NCBI GenBank assembly: GCA_033675265.1
Contig: JAUJYZ010001461.1
Coordinates: 62,001 to 126,000 of the forward strand
From: Actinostola sp. cb2023
Lineage: Eukaryota; Cnidaria; Anthozoa; Actiniaria; Actinostolidae
Length of the DNA: 64,000 bases
Reading direction: 5' to 3'
Within the stretch, counting starts at the first letter, position 1. Each line of letters begins with the position of its first letter. The position numbers were made by a program, and so were the translations under genes. The notes under the pieces were generated by a model. The model ran no database searches and was not told where the DNA came from. It was given only the letters and a program-made list of their open reading frames with translations. Below are positions 55,260 to 64,000 of the stretch, piece by piece.

Positions 55260-55950
55260 TATAAGGGTCAAACATGCATTAGTAGCTACTTCAGGAGGCA
55301 GAAAGCTACCATGTAATTGTGGAAAGTTTCGTGCATCTTGCTTGTTGTTTGAACTTTTGTCAACGTTTCTTCAAATTCTAGACTTGGGTTCCCTGTGTAT
55401 TTTTCCTTAATGCCTTAAGCCACACCGATTGTCTAAAATCAGTTGTTTGTTATCAGTACGTTTTTGTCTTATAAATATTAGTAACTCGGAAAAGTTTTGT
55501 GTATTTTGCTTGCTATTTGAACCTTTGGTGAACATTTTATCAAATTCTAGAATTGGGTACCCTGTGGTTTTCGGCTAAAATAAAGAATGATGTCCGACGA
55601 CCACACCCACCAACCGATCAAGTGGCAAACATCCATTTTTGGAATACCCTTGGTAAAAGGTTTGAAACGATATATGTCGGCAAAAATCCACGAGGGAGGG
55701 GAGGTTTCACTTCCTGGCCCACGGACTAAGAAGATATCGGGACACGAAGACCTGACGGACTGAAATCAGTCACGGGCCGATTGGACGACTCCTCAGTAAT
55801 GGCGGACAGCGATTTTTATGCTGTTTTAAATTGACTTTTTTTTCAGCGTCATCTTACTTAAATGACAACTGAAAATTTATTTAAAATATGGATAACTTAC
55901 TTTATATGAAATCATTTGAATTCGGAAAATCGACCGCTAAAGTTTGACAA
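55260..55950. other. Intergenic stretch, no supported gene
   Basis: A 58-codon open frame starting MMSDDHTHQP (about 55588) and a short frame MADSDFYAVLN (about 55799) have no splice partner. A pair of related phrases (GAACTTTTGTCAACG and GAACCTTTGGTGAAC) suggests an old duplication. Confidence 0.35.
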
Positions 55951-55963
55951 ATTTACGTGCCAG

Positions 55964-56095
55964 TCTAGCCTCCTCCGCAGGCAACTCCTTCCGTTGGGCT
56001 TCCCCATGCAGTCTTCCTCTTTTGTATCCCTAGTCCTCCCTCTTCCTATTTTCCACCACAGGATCCCCAATTGGAGTAGCCTGCGGAGGAGGCTA
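55964..56095. mobile_element. Short MITE with target-site duplication GTGCCAGTC
   Basis: Ends TAGCCTCCTCCGCAGGC and GCCTGCGGAGGAGGCTA are flanked on both sides by GTGCCAGTC. Depending on where the element is taken to start, the duplication is 8 or 9 bp, which suits hAT or Mutator-type transposition. Confidence 0.82.
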
Positions 56096-56103
56096 GTGCC
56101 AGT

Positions 56104-56790
56104 CCCCCTTCTTTAAAGCGAATAAATCACTTTCTTCTAATGCGCGTGATCGTTGGGTTATCTCAGCGGACAGCACAGGGCGCATGCGCATTAGAGGCCA
56201 CTTTTACGTTGAGGTCAAAGAACGACGACGAAGAAGAACGGCCTGCATTTTGAGACTCAGGTCTTCCACAGGAAGCCCGAGTAATTATAAAACAAAATTA
56301 AGCGAACATCTCCAGCAAAACCCGGCTTTGCCGAGGGACGAAACATGCGTTTCAATACTTCAAGGACCAACAAACACATTTCTTAATAAATTTACGGTTG
56401 TTTTTTTATCTTTTGAACAAACCGCCAACTCGATCCGGACTTTGATCCTAAGGATATTTCTCGAAAAACTTTTTATAACACACAGACCGAATTCATACCA
56501 CGTGACTAGGGTCCAGGTCACCTCTGACTGACCTGATTGACGAAGTTTTTATTGTTATTTCGTTTAGATTATTTTATTATTTTTAATACAGTTGTAGATA
56601 TATTTGATATTCATATTATATAGTTTAGGTTTGTAAAGCACATTACGTCATATATGCATTTTTTGGCGATATATAATTAATACATTTTTATTAGTTTATT
56701 ATTAGTTCATTATTAGTTTATTATTAGTTTATTATTAATTTATTATTAGTTTATTTGTTTCTCTGTGTAGATAATCTCTTGATGAAGCAA
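56104..56790. other. Intergenic stretch, AT-rich with a TTATTAGT run
   Basis: A 115-codon open frame (56184-56531) shows no family I recognise. At 56690-56760 there is a short TTTATTATTAGT tandem run. Confidence 0.4.
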
Positions 56791-56792
56791 AC

Positions 56793-56965
56793 CTAGCTGT
56801 CGTCACCTCTTCGACACTGACGCAAACCGTTCGGGATCCCTTTATAATAACGCCGATAAGAACTGGGTCCCATACGAGAAAACCAGAGAGCTTGGTAACA
56901 GTCTCCACCGGTCAATAGACCAACAGGAAGCCCATGCAGAAAGGAAAAGAGAGATAGGATGTCAA
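56793..56965. repeat. Second copy of the dispersed repeat of 8.8-9.0 kb
   Basis: GGTCAATAGACCAACAGGAA and flanking similarity to 8770-9030. It ends just past the GPCR stop codon. Confidence 0.55.
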
Positions 56966-56982
56966 GCCTAGTTGTTGTCGTT

Positions 56983-57837
56983 TCATAACTCAATCATTTC
57001 GCGATCGTTTTGTGGGATTGGAGGATTGTGACAACTGTTACACCTGAATCTACGTAAGATTTCAGTTTTGAATTCACGCATGCGCATTGCGTAGATAATG
57101 AAATTTACAAACGAGTTGCCGTAATGAAGGAATTTTAAACCATATACAAATGGTTCAGATGAGATTATAGAGTAATCTGGACAAGAAGAACGGTGACCAC
57201 AAAATTGGTGAACAACCGAAATCACCATCATCGGAATCCATGCGATCAAGCTGACCACCGTGACAATAGCAAGCGTGACGGTTAGTTTCTTGTTACTGTG
57301 ATGGATTGCGTGAAGAGGCATTGTTCTCACCTTGGCCCATATAAGGACATATCCAATGATAACGATGAGAAGAGGAATTGAAATCGCTGTAGTTATTGTT
57401 GGAACATTTGCTATCTTTGAATTCCAATCAATGAATTCCAATAACAAAGCAAAGATAGACGCAGACGCCCACACCACAACTATACCAACGATGTACGGAA
57501 CCTTACTTAACGTGCGGTGTTTCAATGGAAAATATGTTGCGTACGCTCGTTCAATGGCCAGGGCTGCCAAACCAAATAGAGACGCTAATCCAAATAAAGG
57601 ATCCTGTGTTTTATATGCCTTAATAAAGACCAACGGCAAGTAAGAGGCTTCTATGAAGTAAACATACATGGGTACTGATATCAGCCCGACAAAGAGATCA
57701 GCTACAGCCAGGCTAACAATCAACACGTGTTTACGTCTGCGCAGACGAGGAGTTCTTGTAAATATCACTATGGTGATGGCATTGCCTGTTACGATTGCAA
57801 CTGTCTCTAGCAGGAACAGCCACGACGTTGACCACAT
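56983..57837 (-). CDS. Class A (rhodopsin-like) G-protein-coupled receptor (284 aa)
   Basis: Seven hydrophobic segments. Class A landmarks are GN in TM1, LAVADL in TM2, ERA after TM3 (DRY), W in TM4 (VVWAS), AWIP in TM6 (CWxP) and NFIIY in TM7 (NPxxY). A short basic tail with CNSC could be palmitoylated. The usual Cys at the top of TM3 is missing: counting back 25 from the ERA Arg gives Ile. Eighteen residues before that Arg is an Asp, the place of the amine-binding Asp in aminergic receptors if there is no gap. Ligand unknown. I took the ATG at 57837; an acceptor (TTGCAG) about 40 nt upstream keeps the frame open, so an upstream exon may add a short N-terminus. Confidence 0.88.
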   Translation of the reverse strand: MWSTSWLFLLETVAIVTGNAITIVIFTRTPRLRRRKHVLIVSLAVADLFVGLISVPMYVYFIEASYLPLVFIKAYKTQDPLFGLASLFGLAALAIERAYATYFPLKHRTLSKVPYIVGIVVVWASASIFALLLEFIDWNSKIANVPTITTAISIPLLIVIIGYVLIWAKVRTMPLHAIHHSNKKLTVTLAIVTVVSLIAWIPMMVISVVHQFCGHRSSCPDYSIISSEPFVYGLKFLHYGNSFVNFIIYAMRMREFKTEILRRFRCNSCHNPPIPQNDREMIEL

Positions 57838-57899
57838 ACTGTAATGATGGAACTCAGCTGGTGGTGGACTAAATCTGCAAGTAAAACAAATAACTTCAA

Positions 57900-58283
57900 T
57901 AGACCCTATGCAAAAAGGTGTGTCAAAGGAGATACCTTAGTTCATCACTTATAGAAGACATCATTACTATCATTTGAAAGAGCGTACCCAAGCTAGTGAT
58001 ATTGCCAAACTCTTAGTGTTGTAAGATAAAAACCTAAAAAGTTACAGCTATTTGAAATTAGAAAGATTTGTATGGAAAAGAGACCCAAGGCCTGACCGGC
58101 CTCGTTTTCATGTTTATGGTACATTTCAAATGCTTATAACTCTGCACTAATACAACATGCAACTTCATAAATGTACCAAGTTACTTATTTAGACATGGTC
58201 TTTCTTGTAATGGAAATATTTTTTTGAAATCATTTATATTTCGTGGTGCTCGTTCCCAGTCTTCACTCGTTTTGCATAGGGTC
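57900..58283. mobile_element. Element with GACCCTATGCA ends (second copy)
   Basis: AGACCCTATGCAAAA and TTTTGCATAGGGTC bracket a core containing GGCCTCGTTTTCATGTTT, as in 18199-18872, but without the inserted 292-bp element. Confidence 0.75.
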
Positions 58284-58284
58284 A

Positions 58285-58544
58285 ATAGACCTTATGCATA
58301 ACGACGTAATGTGACTACAACTCCAGAATGCTTTGCGAATTTTCTTTTTTTTCAAGATTTGTATTCGCTCGCGAGGTAATTCATTCAATTGTAAATTACG
58401 TAATTCAGTTTTAGCTGCCAAGTAATGTTTATTAAACAGTTCACAATTCACTAAGACAAAGGGTACTAATTATCTAACAAAAGAAGATGCGCAAAGCATT
58501 CTGGTAGTTGTAGTCATATTACGTCATTATGCATAAGGTCTATT
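58285..58544. mobile_element. MITE with AATAGACCTTATGCATAACG ends
   Basis: About 55-bp arms include GTGACTACAACTCCAGAATG and CTTTGCG. The inner arm sequence is shared with 62200-62357. It directly abuts both neighbouring elements. Confidence 0.88.
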
Positions 58545-59510
58545 GCTGGTTTGCAATCAATCTCTGGATCGGAGATTTAAAATACAAAGACGCAGCGGCC
58601 ATGTTGGTTGAACAAGCAAGAGAAGTAATGAGGAATGCTTTGTTATCGGGATCCAACATGGCCGCCATGACGTCACATGGTTGGTTGAACAAGCAAGAGA
58701 AGTAATGAGGAATGCTTTGTTATCGGGATCCAACATGGCCGCCATGACGTCACATGGTTGGTGATACAAACAAGAGAAGCTAATGAGGAATGCTTTGTTA
58801 TCGGGAACCAACATGGCCGCCATGACGTCACGTGGTTGGTGATACAAACAATAGAAGTAATGAGGAATGCTTTGTTATCGGGAACCAACATGGCCGCCAC
58901 GACGTCACATGGTTGGTGATACAAACAAGAGAAGTAATAAGGAATGATGGTTGGTAATACAAACAAGAGAAGCTAATGAGGAATGCTTTGTTATCGGGAA
59001 CCAACATGGCCGCCATGACGTCACGTGGTTGGTGATACAAACAAGAGAAACTAATGAGGAATGCTTTGTTATCGGGAACCAACATGGCCGCCATGACGTC
59101 ACGTGGTTGGTGATACAAACAAGAGAAACTAATGAGGAATGCTTTGTTATCGGGATCCAACATGGCCGCCATGACGTCACGTGGTTGGTGATACAAACAA
59201 GAGAAACTAATGAGGAATGCTTTGTTATCGGAATCCAACATGGCCACCATGACGTCACGTGGTTGGTGGTACAAACAAGAGAAGCTAATGAGGAATGCTT
59301 TGTTATCGGGATCCAACATGGCCGCCATGACGTCACGTGGTTGGTGGTACAAACAAGAGAAGCTAATGAGGAATGCTTTGTTATCGGGAACCAACATGGC
59401 CGCCATGACGTCACGTGGTTGGTGATACAAACAAGAGAAGCTAATGAGGAATGCTTTGTTATCGGGATCCAACATGGCCGCCATGACGTCACGTGAAAAC
59501 CAGCAATTAA
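58541..59510. mobile_element. Short-TIR element with about 11 CRE/E-box repeats (locus 3)
   Basis: The left end ATTGCTGGTTTGCAATC and right end GTGAAAACCAGCAATT are inverted. Between them are tandem units near 78 bp with AACATGGCCGCCATGACGTC and ACGTGGTTGGTG. The left flank inside the element (AATCAATCTCTGGA, TACAAAGACGCAG) matches locus 1. One unit near 58945 is internally deleted. Confidence 0.85.
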
Positions 59511-59708
59511 CACATATTTACATTTCAATAGGAGAACAATTACACACACGTGACTTGATGATCATGAGTGAGCATTTTCTTGTATTGGTTGGACTCCTTT
59601 GGACGCAAACCTTTATGGGAACCCTTTGCTGAGTCATGGCCGAGGGGGTCTAGGCTCCCATTTTCCCTGTTTTTCTCCTGTTCTACTTTTCTCGGTAATG
59701 CACCTCTT

Positions 59709-60249
59709 CGTAGTTTCCCAGAATGCTTCAGGATTCTGCGCGTGCAAGCGAGGTCAGGATACAAAATAAATAGATCGAAAATATTAAGAGAGAATGAAGA
59801 AAGTGAGTAGAAAACTTATAATAACCCCGTTCACACCGAAGCTAAAACATGTTTTAAAGTGGTTTAACTAAACAGGTTTAGAAAATTGTCTACAGACGCC
59901 ATGCAACATTTGGCACAAAACTGCTGGTAAACTGTCCTTTGTGTTGCATAGTTTAAATACCAGATAGTTTGATTCTTGTGAAATTAGATGCTCTCAGATT
60001 ATAGAAGCTAGAAAAACCCAGTTTAACTAAACAAGTTTTGGTGTGAATGGGGCATAAGACTTTTAAATTAAAAGTGCGTAAGAAGAATTACAAAGATAGA
60101 TGCAAATTCTCAAGCAAAGAAAATAGTTTTTTTCCTGTTCTTGATTAGTTACAGTAGTCATATTTTCCTCAATACACGATCAATTCTAAATATTTCCCCC
60201 CCTGACCTCGCATGGGCGCGCAGAATCATGAAACATTCTGGGAAACTAC
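59709..60249. mobile_element. Inverted-repeat element split by another MITE
   Basis: GTAGTTTCCCAGAATG, GATTCTGCGCG and GCGAGGTCAGG at 59709-59759 are answered by their complements at 60202-60249. The MITE at 59823-60059 lies inside. Confidence 0.72.
59823..60059. mobile_element. MITE with CCCCGTTCACACC ends (intact copy 2)
   Basis: Ends CCCCGTTCACACCGAAGCTA and GTTTTGGTGTGAATGGGG are inverted. The interior matches the microsatellite-split copy at 14746-15502. Confidence 0.85.
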
Positions 60250-60259
60250 AAAAAGGTCC

Positions 60260-60690
60260 ATAACAAATTCCCAAAGAAGAGAAAAGACGGAAACTCGCAT
60301 GCGGACGAGGATATTCGATCCTAATTCTTTGCAACATTTCATGTTCTTTTTATTTTTTTCATCATAATCAACTTTCAATATTCAAGGTCTGTAGAATACT
60401 GCTAATTTAATCAACGAGTTTGACTGATGGCACTGCAGTTTGAAAGACATTACCATTTATATATTGGGTTCTTTTCTAATCTAATTTGATAGCTTTAGCT
60501 AATTTTATGCCACACTCTGTCCCTTAATTAGCCAGACAAGACAGAAATAATATTTTAGATAAACTATTGCATATAATGTCTGTCATTTGGTTCCACAATC
60601 TTTTCCTATATATTGAATACATATTAATTAAACGCTAAATAATAGTAAACACACAAGACACCAAGAGGGGAAAGAAAACACTTAGACATC
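60260..60690. other. Stretch without recognised content
   Basis: AT-rich, no repeat or gene recognised. Confidence 0.4.
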
Positions 60691-60692
60691 AT

Positions 60693-60985
60693 AAAGCCGC
60701 ATCTACACGAACAAGTTTTCCTTGACAAGTTTTCCTTGACAAGGAAAAATTGACAATTTTTTGTCATCTACACGAGCAAGTTTTCCTTGACAAGGAAAAA
60801 TTGACAATTTTTTGTCATCTACACTAGCAAGTTTTCCTTGACAAGTTTTCCTTGACAAGGAAAAATTGACAATTTTTTGTCATCTACACGAGCAAGTTTT
60901 CCTTGACAAGGAAAAATTGGCGATGTTTTTGTCGTCTACACGAGCAAGTCTTCCTTGTCAAGGAAAATTTGCTCCTGTAGGCTCA
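60693..60985. mobile_element. TTAA-associated hairpin MITE, copy 2
   Basis: Starts AAGCCGCATCTACACGAAC; contains four blocks of TCTACACGAGCAAGTTTTCC plus TTGACAAGGAAAAATTG. The right end (CTGTAGGCTCATTAA) is diverged. The internal repeat number differs from copies 1 and 3. Confidence 0.8.
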
Positions 60986-61340
60986 TTAATGAACTTCACG
61001 CGCATGCGCGTCAGCAGTGCGTCTATATATGGCCGATGAACAAAAGGTCCCTCCCTTTCTTTCTTGTTCATTTAAACACGAAGTTATGGCTGAAATGATT
61101 ACAACGAGGGCGTGACAGTAGCAGAAGACAATTGTCTATGTACATGAATGGTATTACAAACCTGAACGTCTGGTGTATTCAAGTCTTGTTCGTGTTCGTG
61201 GCACAATGTTTATATTACAATGTCGGTCAGCTTTATAGTTCTTCGTTGGTTTTAATTCGATTATTTTCTCTGTCAAACTTCTACCATATCATCTCACCGA
61301 AGAAGATGTCAGTGTGTTACCTGAGGCCGTTTGTAGAGTC

Positions 61341-61558
61341 ACCTGTCACCTAACTTCTACGCGCCAATAAAGTAAGAGGCGCATAAGGCCTCAACATCCT
61401 TCTTCCATTTAGTCTTGTTCCTGGCTGCGCACTGTACTTCATTCCAGGACTTCCAACCAGATTTTGCTCTCTCTTTCTCAACTGTTCGTCGCCATGTAGA
61501 TTTTGCAATTGGCCTTCCTTTCTTCTTCCTTCCTTCTGGTGCCCCGTTTGTAGAGTAA
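61341..61558 (-). mobile_element. LINE 3' fragment flanked by a 13-bp target-site duplication
   Basis: Read on the minus strand it encodes GRPIAKSTWRRTVEKERAKS, then WNEVQCAARNKTKWKKDVEA, LCASYF and a stop, which is the conserved C-terminal tail of many non-LTR reverse-transcriptase proteins. CCGTTTGTAGAGT lies on both sides (61328-61340 and about 61546-61558). The copy is heavily 5'-truncated and has no poly-A tail. Confidence 0.75.
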
Positions 61559-61666
61559 AATTGATTCAAAACGTACGTCGAAGTTGTAAACTAGGAAGAT
61601 GTCTACGTTGATAATTAACTTAGGTTGGTTCCCATCTTTATACACGTCAACTGAGGAAGTGAATAC

Positions 61667-61879
61667 TCCTTTTTACAGTTCCCGGCGCCATCTTGAAAGG
61701 TAGCCGAGCCTTTGCATCGAAGCGAGACCAACGGTGACCTTGCAATGATAGAGACGTACCTTTTCTAACACCTTGGACAATTATTCATATGTATCTATTA
61801 TTGCAAGGTCACCGTTGGTCTCCCTTCGATGCAAAGGCTACCTTTCAAGACGGCGCCGGGAACTGTAAAAAGGAGTATA
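61667..61879. mobile_element. MITE with ACTCCTTTTTACAGTTCCCG ends
   Basis: About 80-bp arms share GCGCCATCTTGAAAGGTAGC (GACGGCGCC in the other arm), CTTTGCATCGAAG and GACCAACGGTGACCTTGCAA. Confidence 0.9.
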
Positions 61880-62199
61880 GTACTGTAGTAACTTGCGAAC
61901 ATGTTAAATTAGTGATATTCTGCGATTTTAAAACCATAGGATTAAATGATTGTAATTCTCCATAGGGTGTTCTACATGTATGTTATTGTTTTGTAGAATA
62001 TTTTTCCATTTTTTGGATTATGGCTTTGACCGGACACAACAACTGCACACCGAATGACACTAAATGAAAGCGTTTTAGTGGAATGATTTATTTTTCTTAT
62101 AAAAATATGCAATACATTTGTTAAAATTTTATAAATAATATATCCTATAGTAAGACTGCCGAGCAGCATGCTTTGCGCGCCTTCTCGTAGTTTCGTGAT

Positions 62200-62357
62200 G
62201 GCGTCATATGACTACAAGTACCAGAATGCTTTGCCCATTTCCTTTTGTTAGATAATTAGCACCAATTGTCTTACTATTCTCATGAGGGAATAAAATTTGA
62301 GTAAGAAATAAAATTCCCAAAGCATTCTGGTAGTTGTAGTCATATGACGCCATCATG
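62200..62357. mobile_element. MITE related in its arms to 58285-58544
   Basis: TGATGGCGTCATATGACTAC and CCAGAATGCTTTG are inverted at the two ends. Confidence 0.82.
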
Positions 62358-62370
62358 AAAATCGCCTATT

Positions 62371-62717
62371 GGCCACTTTAGAAACGAGTAAAGGACTGGG
62401 AACGAGTTTTAAGAATTAATCTAATTAAAAAATGAACCCCATCACAAGAAAGAGCATATCAGAATTAGTAAGTTTTAGGAGTTTGATAGGGTTTGGAGAA
62501 GTAGCAACTGAACTGCAGACATTTAAAAACTGCAAAAATTACAAAGAAATGTATGGTTACTCGGGATAAGCGTCCCTACTAAACCTACATTTCTTTGTAA
62601 TTTTTGCGGTTTTTGGAAAGCTGTTACTCGTTTAATATCTAACAAAACAATTTTTAATTAGATTAATTCTAAAAACTCGTTCCCAGTCCTCCACTCGTTT
62701 CTAAAGTGGCTAATTGG
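62371..62717. mobile_element. Palindromic element with TTGGCCACTTTAGAAACGAG ends
   Basis: Outer arms of about 65 bp (CTTTAGAAACGAGT, GGACTGGGAACGAGTTTT, TTAATCTAATTAAAAA) and an inner pair (GCAAAAATTACAAAGAAATG) are inverted around a short loop. Confidence 0.85.
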
Positions 62718-62854
62718 CAGTGTTGTTCCAGGTTAGCATAAAGTTGTGCTATCCTTTTCAAGCGTCTTCATCGAAGGAGTGGATGTGAATGTTTTACTTA
62801 GAAAGGGTATCTGACAGGTTGTACTATGTTTTGGATAAGTTATTTGTTATTTAT

Positions 62855-63130
62855 CAATTAGACAACGAGCGTCCATGCGCCCATTGCGTTATAGACGCAC
62901 GAGAGAAAATATAAAGAACTCTTAAAAGCCGCATCTACACGAACAAGTTTTACTTGACTGATAATTTTTTGTCATCTACACGATCAAGTTTTCCTTGACA
63001 AGGAAAAATTGGCGATGTTTTTGTCGTCTACACGAGCAAATCTTCCTTGTCAAGGAAAGCTTGTCAAAGAAAATTTGCTCGTGTAGGTTCGGCTTAAGAG
63101 TGGCACGAGGCGTAGCCGTAGCGTTATATC
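62855..63130. mobile_element. MITE (CAATTAGACAACGAGCGTCC) split by a TTAA hairpin MITE
   Basis: The outer halves match 48678-48840: CGTCCATGCG and CCATTGCGTTATA on the left; AAGAGTGGCACGAGGCGTAG with GCGTTATA on the right. Confidence 0.8.
62927..63097. mobile_element. TTAA-associated hairpin MITE, copy 3 (nested)
   Basis: Ends AAGCCGCATCTACACGA and TCGTGTAGGTTCGGCTT are flanked by TTAA on both sides (CTCTTAAAAGCC and GGCTTAAGAGTGG). A TTAA duplication is the mark of piggyBac-type insertion. Confidence 0.85.
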
Positions 63131-63225
63131 ATTGCTATACTATAATTACAATAAATATTATTATTTTTAATACAGTAATCATTATTAGGTTTATCATAAC
63201 AAAAGTCCGCAAAGCCTGCCGCTCC

Positions 63226-63741
63226 TAAAGGGCAAGTTTTTCATGGAAATTTTTTTTTTCTAAAAATGATTTGTTTAGTATTATATAATAAAGGTAATTT
63301 ACTATAACTAAACTTATTTGCTAGAAAATCTATTTTCAAGAACGAATTTATTTTCTGAAGTTTCACTAATCAGAATTCGAATTTCCCGCTCGTGTGACGT
63401 CATGGGGGTCCAGTATCAACCTTATTGCTCTCTTCAAACTCACGTTAGCCCTCTATGATTTCTAAATCGTTTCCCAAATAAAGACTTTCGAGTGAACTCG
63501 GACTTGAAGACTCGTCCGCCATGTTAACTTCAAGCCGGCTGCGTATTGGATTGACCCCGGCCCATGACGTCACTTCCGCTTCTTGCTGGTTTTCTCGATT
63601 TCCGTTTTTGACGATGCTTTTTCAATTATTTCCAAAAGAGTATTCAAGTTATTATTTTAACTATTTATTAGTGAGACCAATTACTATCATTTGATATAAT
63701 TTCCAGCTTTTTGACAACACCCATGAAACTTGCCCTTTAAT
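63226..63741. mobile_element. Interspersed element with TAAAGGGCAAGTTT ends (complete copy 2)
   Basis: TAAAGGGCAAGTTTTTCATG on the left and CCATGAAACTTGCCCTTTAA on the right are inverted. The interior holds GTGACGTCATGGGGGTC and a diverged CCATGACGTCACTTCC, an ATGGCGG motif in reverse, and matches 46905-47358 in reverse orientation. Confidence 0.87.
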
Positions 63742-64000
63742 CAAAGCTTTAGTTTGAGGAGATGGAAGAGCTTTTTCAGATATACTCGTCTCCCATTTAA
63801 ATGTTCTCGTTGCACTTGGAGTCTGTATAGTAGCGACTGTGGATTGTACTCTTGGACCTTTATAAGAAAGGTTTCAGTGACGGGCATTGAATGCCTTTTT
63901 GACGATATCAGAAGCCTGTTGAGGAAACAGCAGCAAAGCATGCGAGTATGAATTATTTTCTGCATTGAAATGTTTTGGTAAAGAGTTATGTAAGTGATTT
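63742..64000. other. Right edge, nothing recognised
   Basis: Short overlapping open frames on both strands, none supported. Confidence 0.35.

Noticed and set aside
55799..55834. MADSDFYAVLN, resembling the start of a DnaJ-like protein
   Set aside because: A stop codon follows at once and no usable donor is seen, so a first exon cannot be supported.

Overview
The window is animal genomic DNA, most likely from an anthozoan cnidarian such as a stony coral or anemone. The support is indirect: intron-rich genes with GT-AG splice sites, animal-type families (a GFI1/Senseless zinc-finger repressor, NUDT19, mitochondrial ribosomal protein MRPS33, a class A GPCR), an AT-rich background, and very dense short inverted-repeat transposons and satellites. 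No species can be named from sequence alone.

Layout. From the left edge to 20411 (+) lie the last 21 exons (1,218 codons plus stop) of a long coiled-coil protein gene, possibly a centrosomal protein of the centriolin type; its 5' end is outside the window. Many of its longer introns carry tandem repeats of their own, and its 5.7-kb intron 19 is a transposon graveyard. From 28255 to 25198 (-) lies a complete two-exon GFI1/Senseless-like gene, with a SNAG repressor motif in exon 1 and four C2H2 fingers in exon 2. From 28.3 to 43.3 kb there is no gene I can support: it holds short inverted-repeat elements, a tRNA-like sequence, a tetranucleotide field and a 4-kb satellite block with a unit near 88 bp, partly duplicated with a 1,828-bp offset. 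NUDT19 (-, 50775 to 43349, six exons, 385 aa) and MRPS33 (+, 51345 to 54153, four exons, 104 aa) are both complete and stand head to head, about 570 bp apart. A seven-transmembrane receptor (-) occupies 57837 to 56983. The right end, from 57.9 to 64 kb, is mobile-element DNA, including a LINE 3' fragment flanked by a target-site duplication.

The genes do not form a pathway. NUDT19 (acyl-CoA hydrolysis, probably peroxisomal) and MRPS33 (mitochondrial translation) probably share a divergent promoter. The main non-genic signals are: a 78-bp tandem repeat combining an E-box, a cAMP-response element and an ATGGCGGC-type motif, present at three loci and at two of them inside a short-TIR element; a group of seven inverted-repeat elements with alignable Tc1/mariner-like ends; a TTAA-flanked piggyBac-like element nested inside another element; and two arrays of one TTGAACC-containing repeat placed in opposite orientation in two introns of the same gene.
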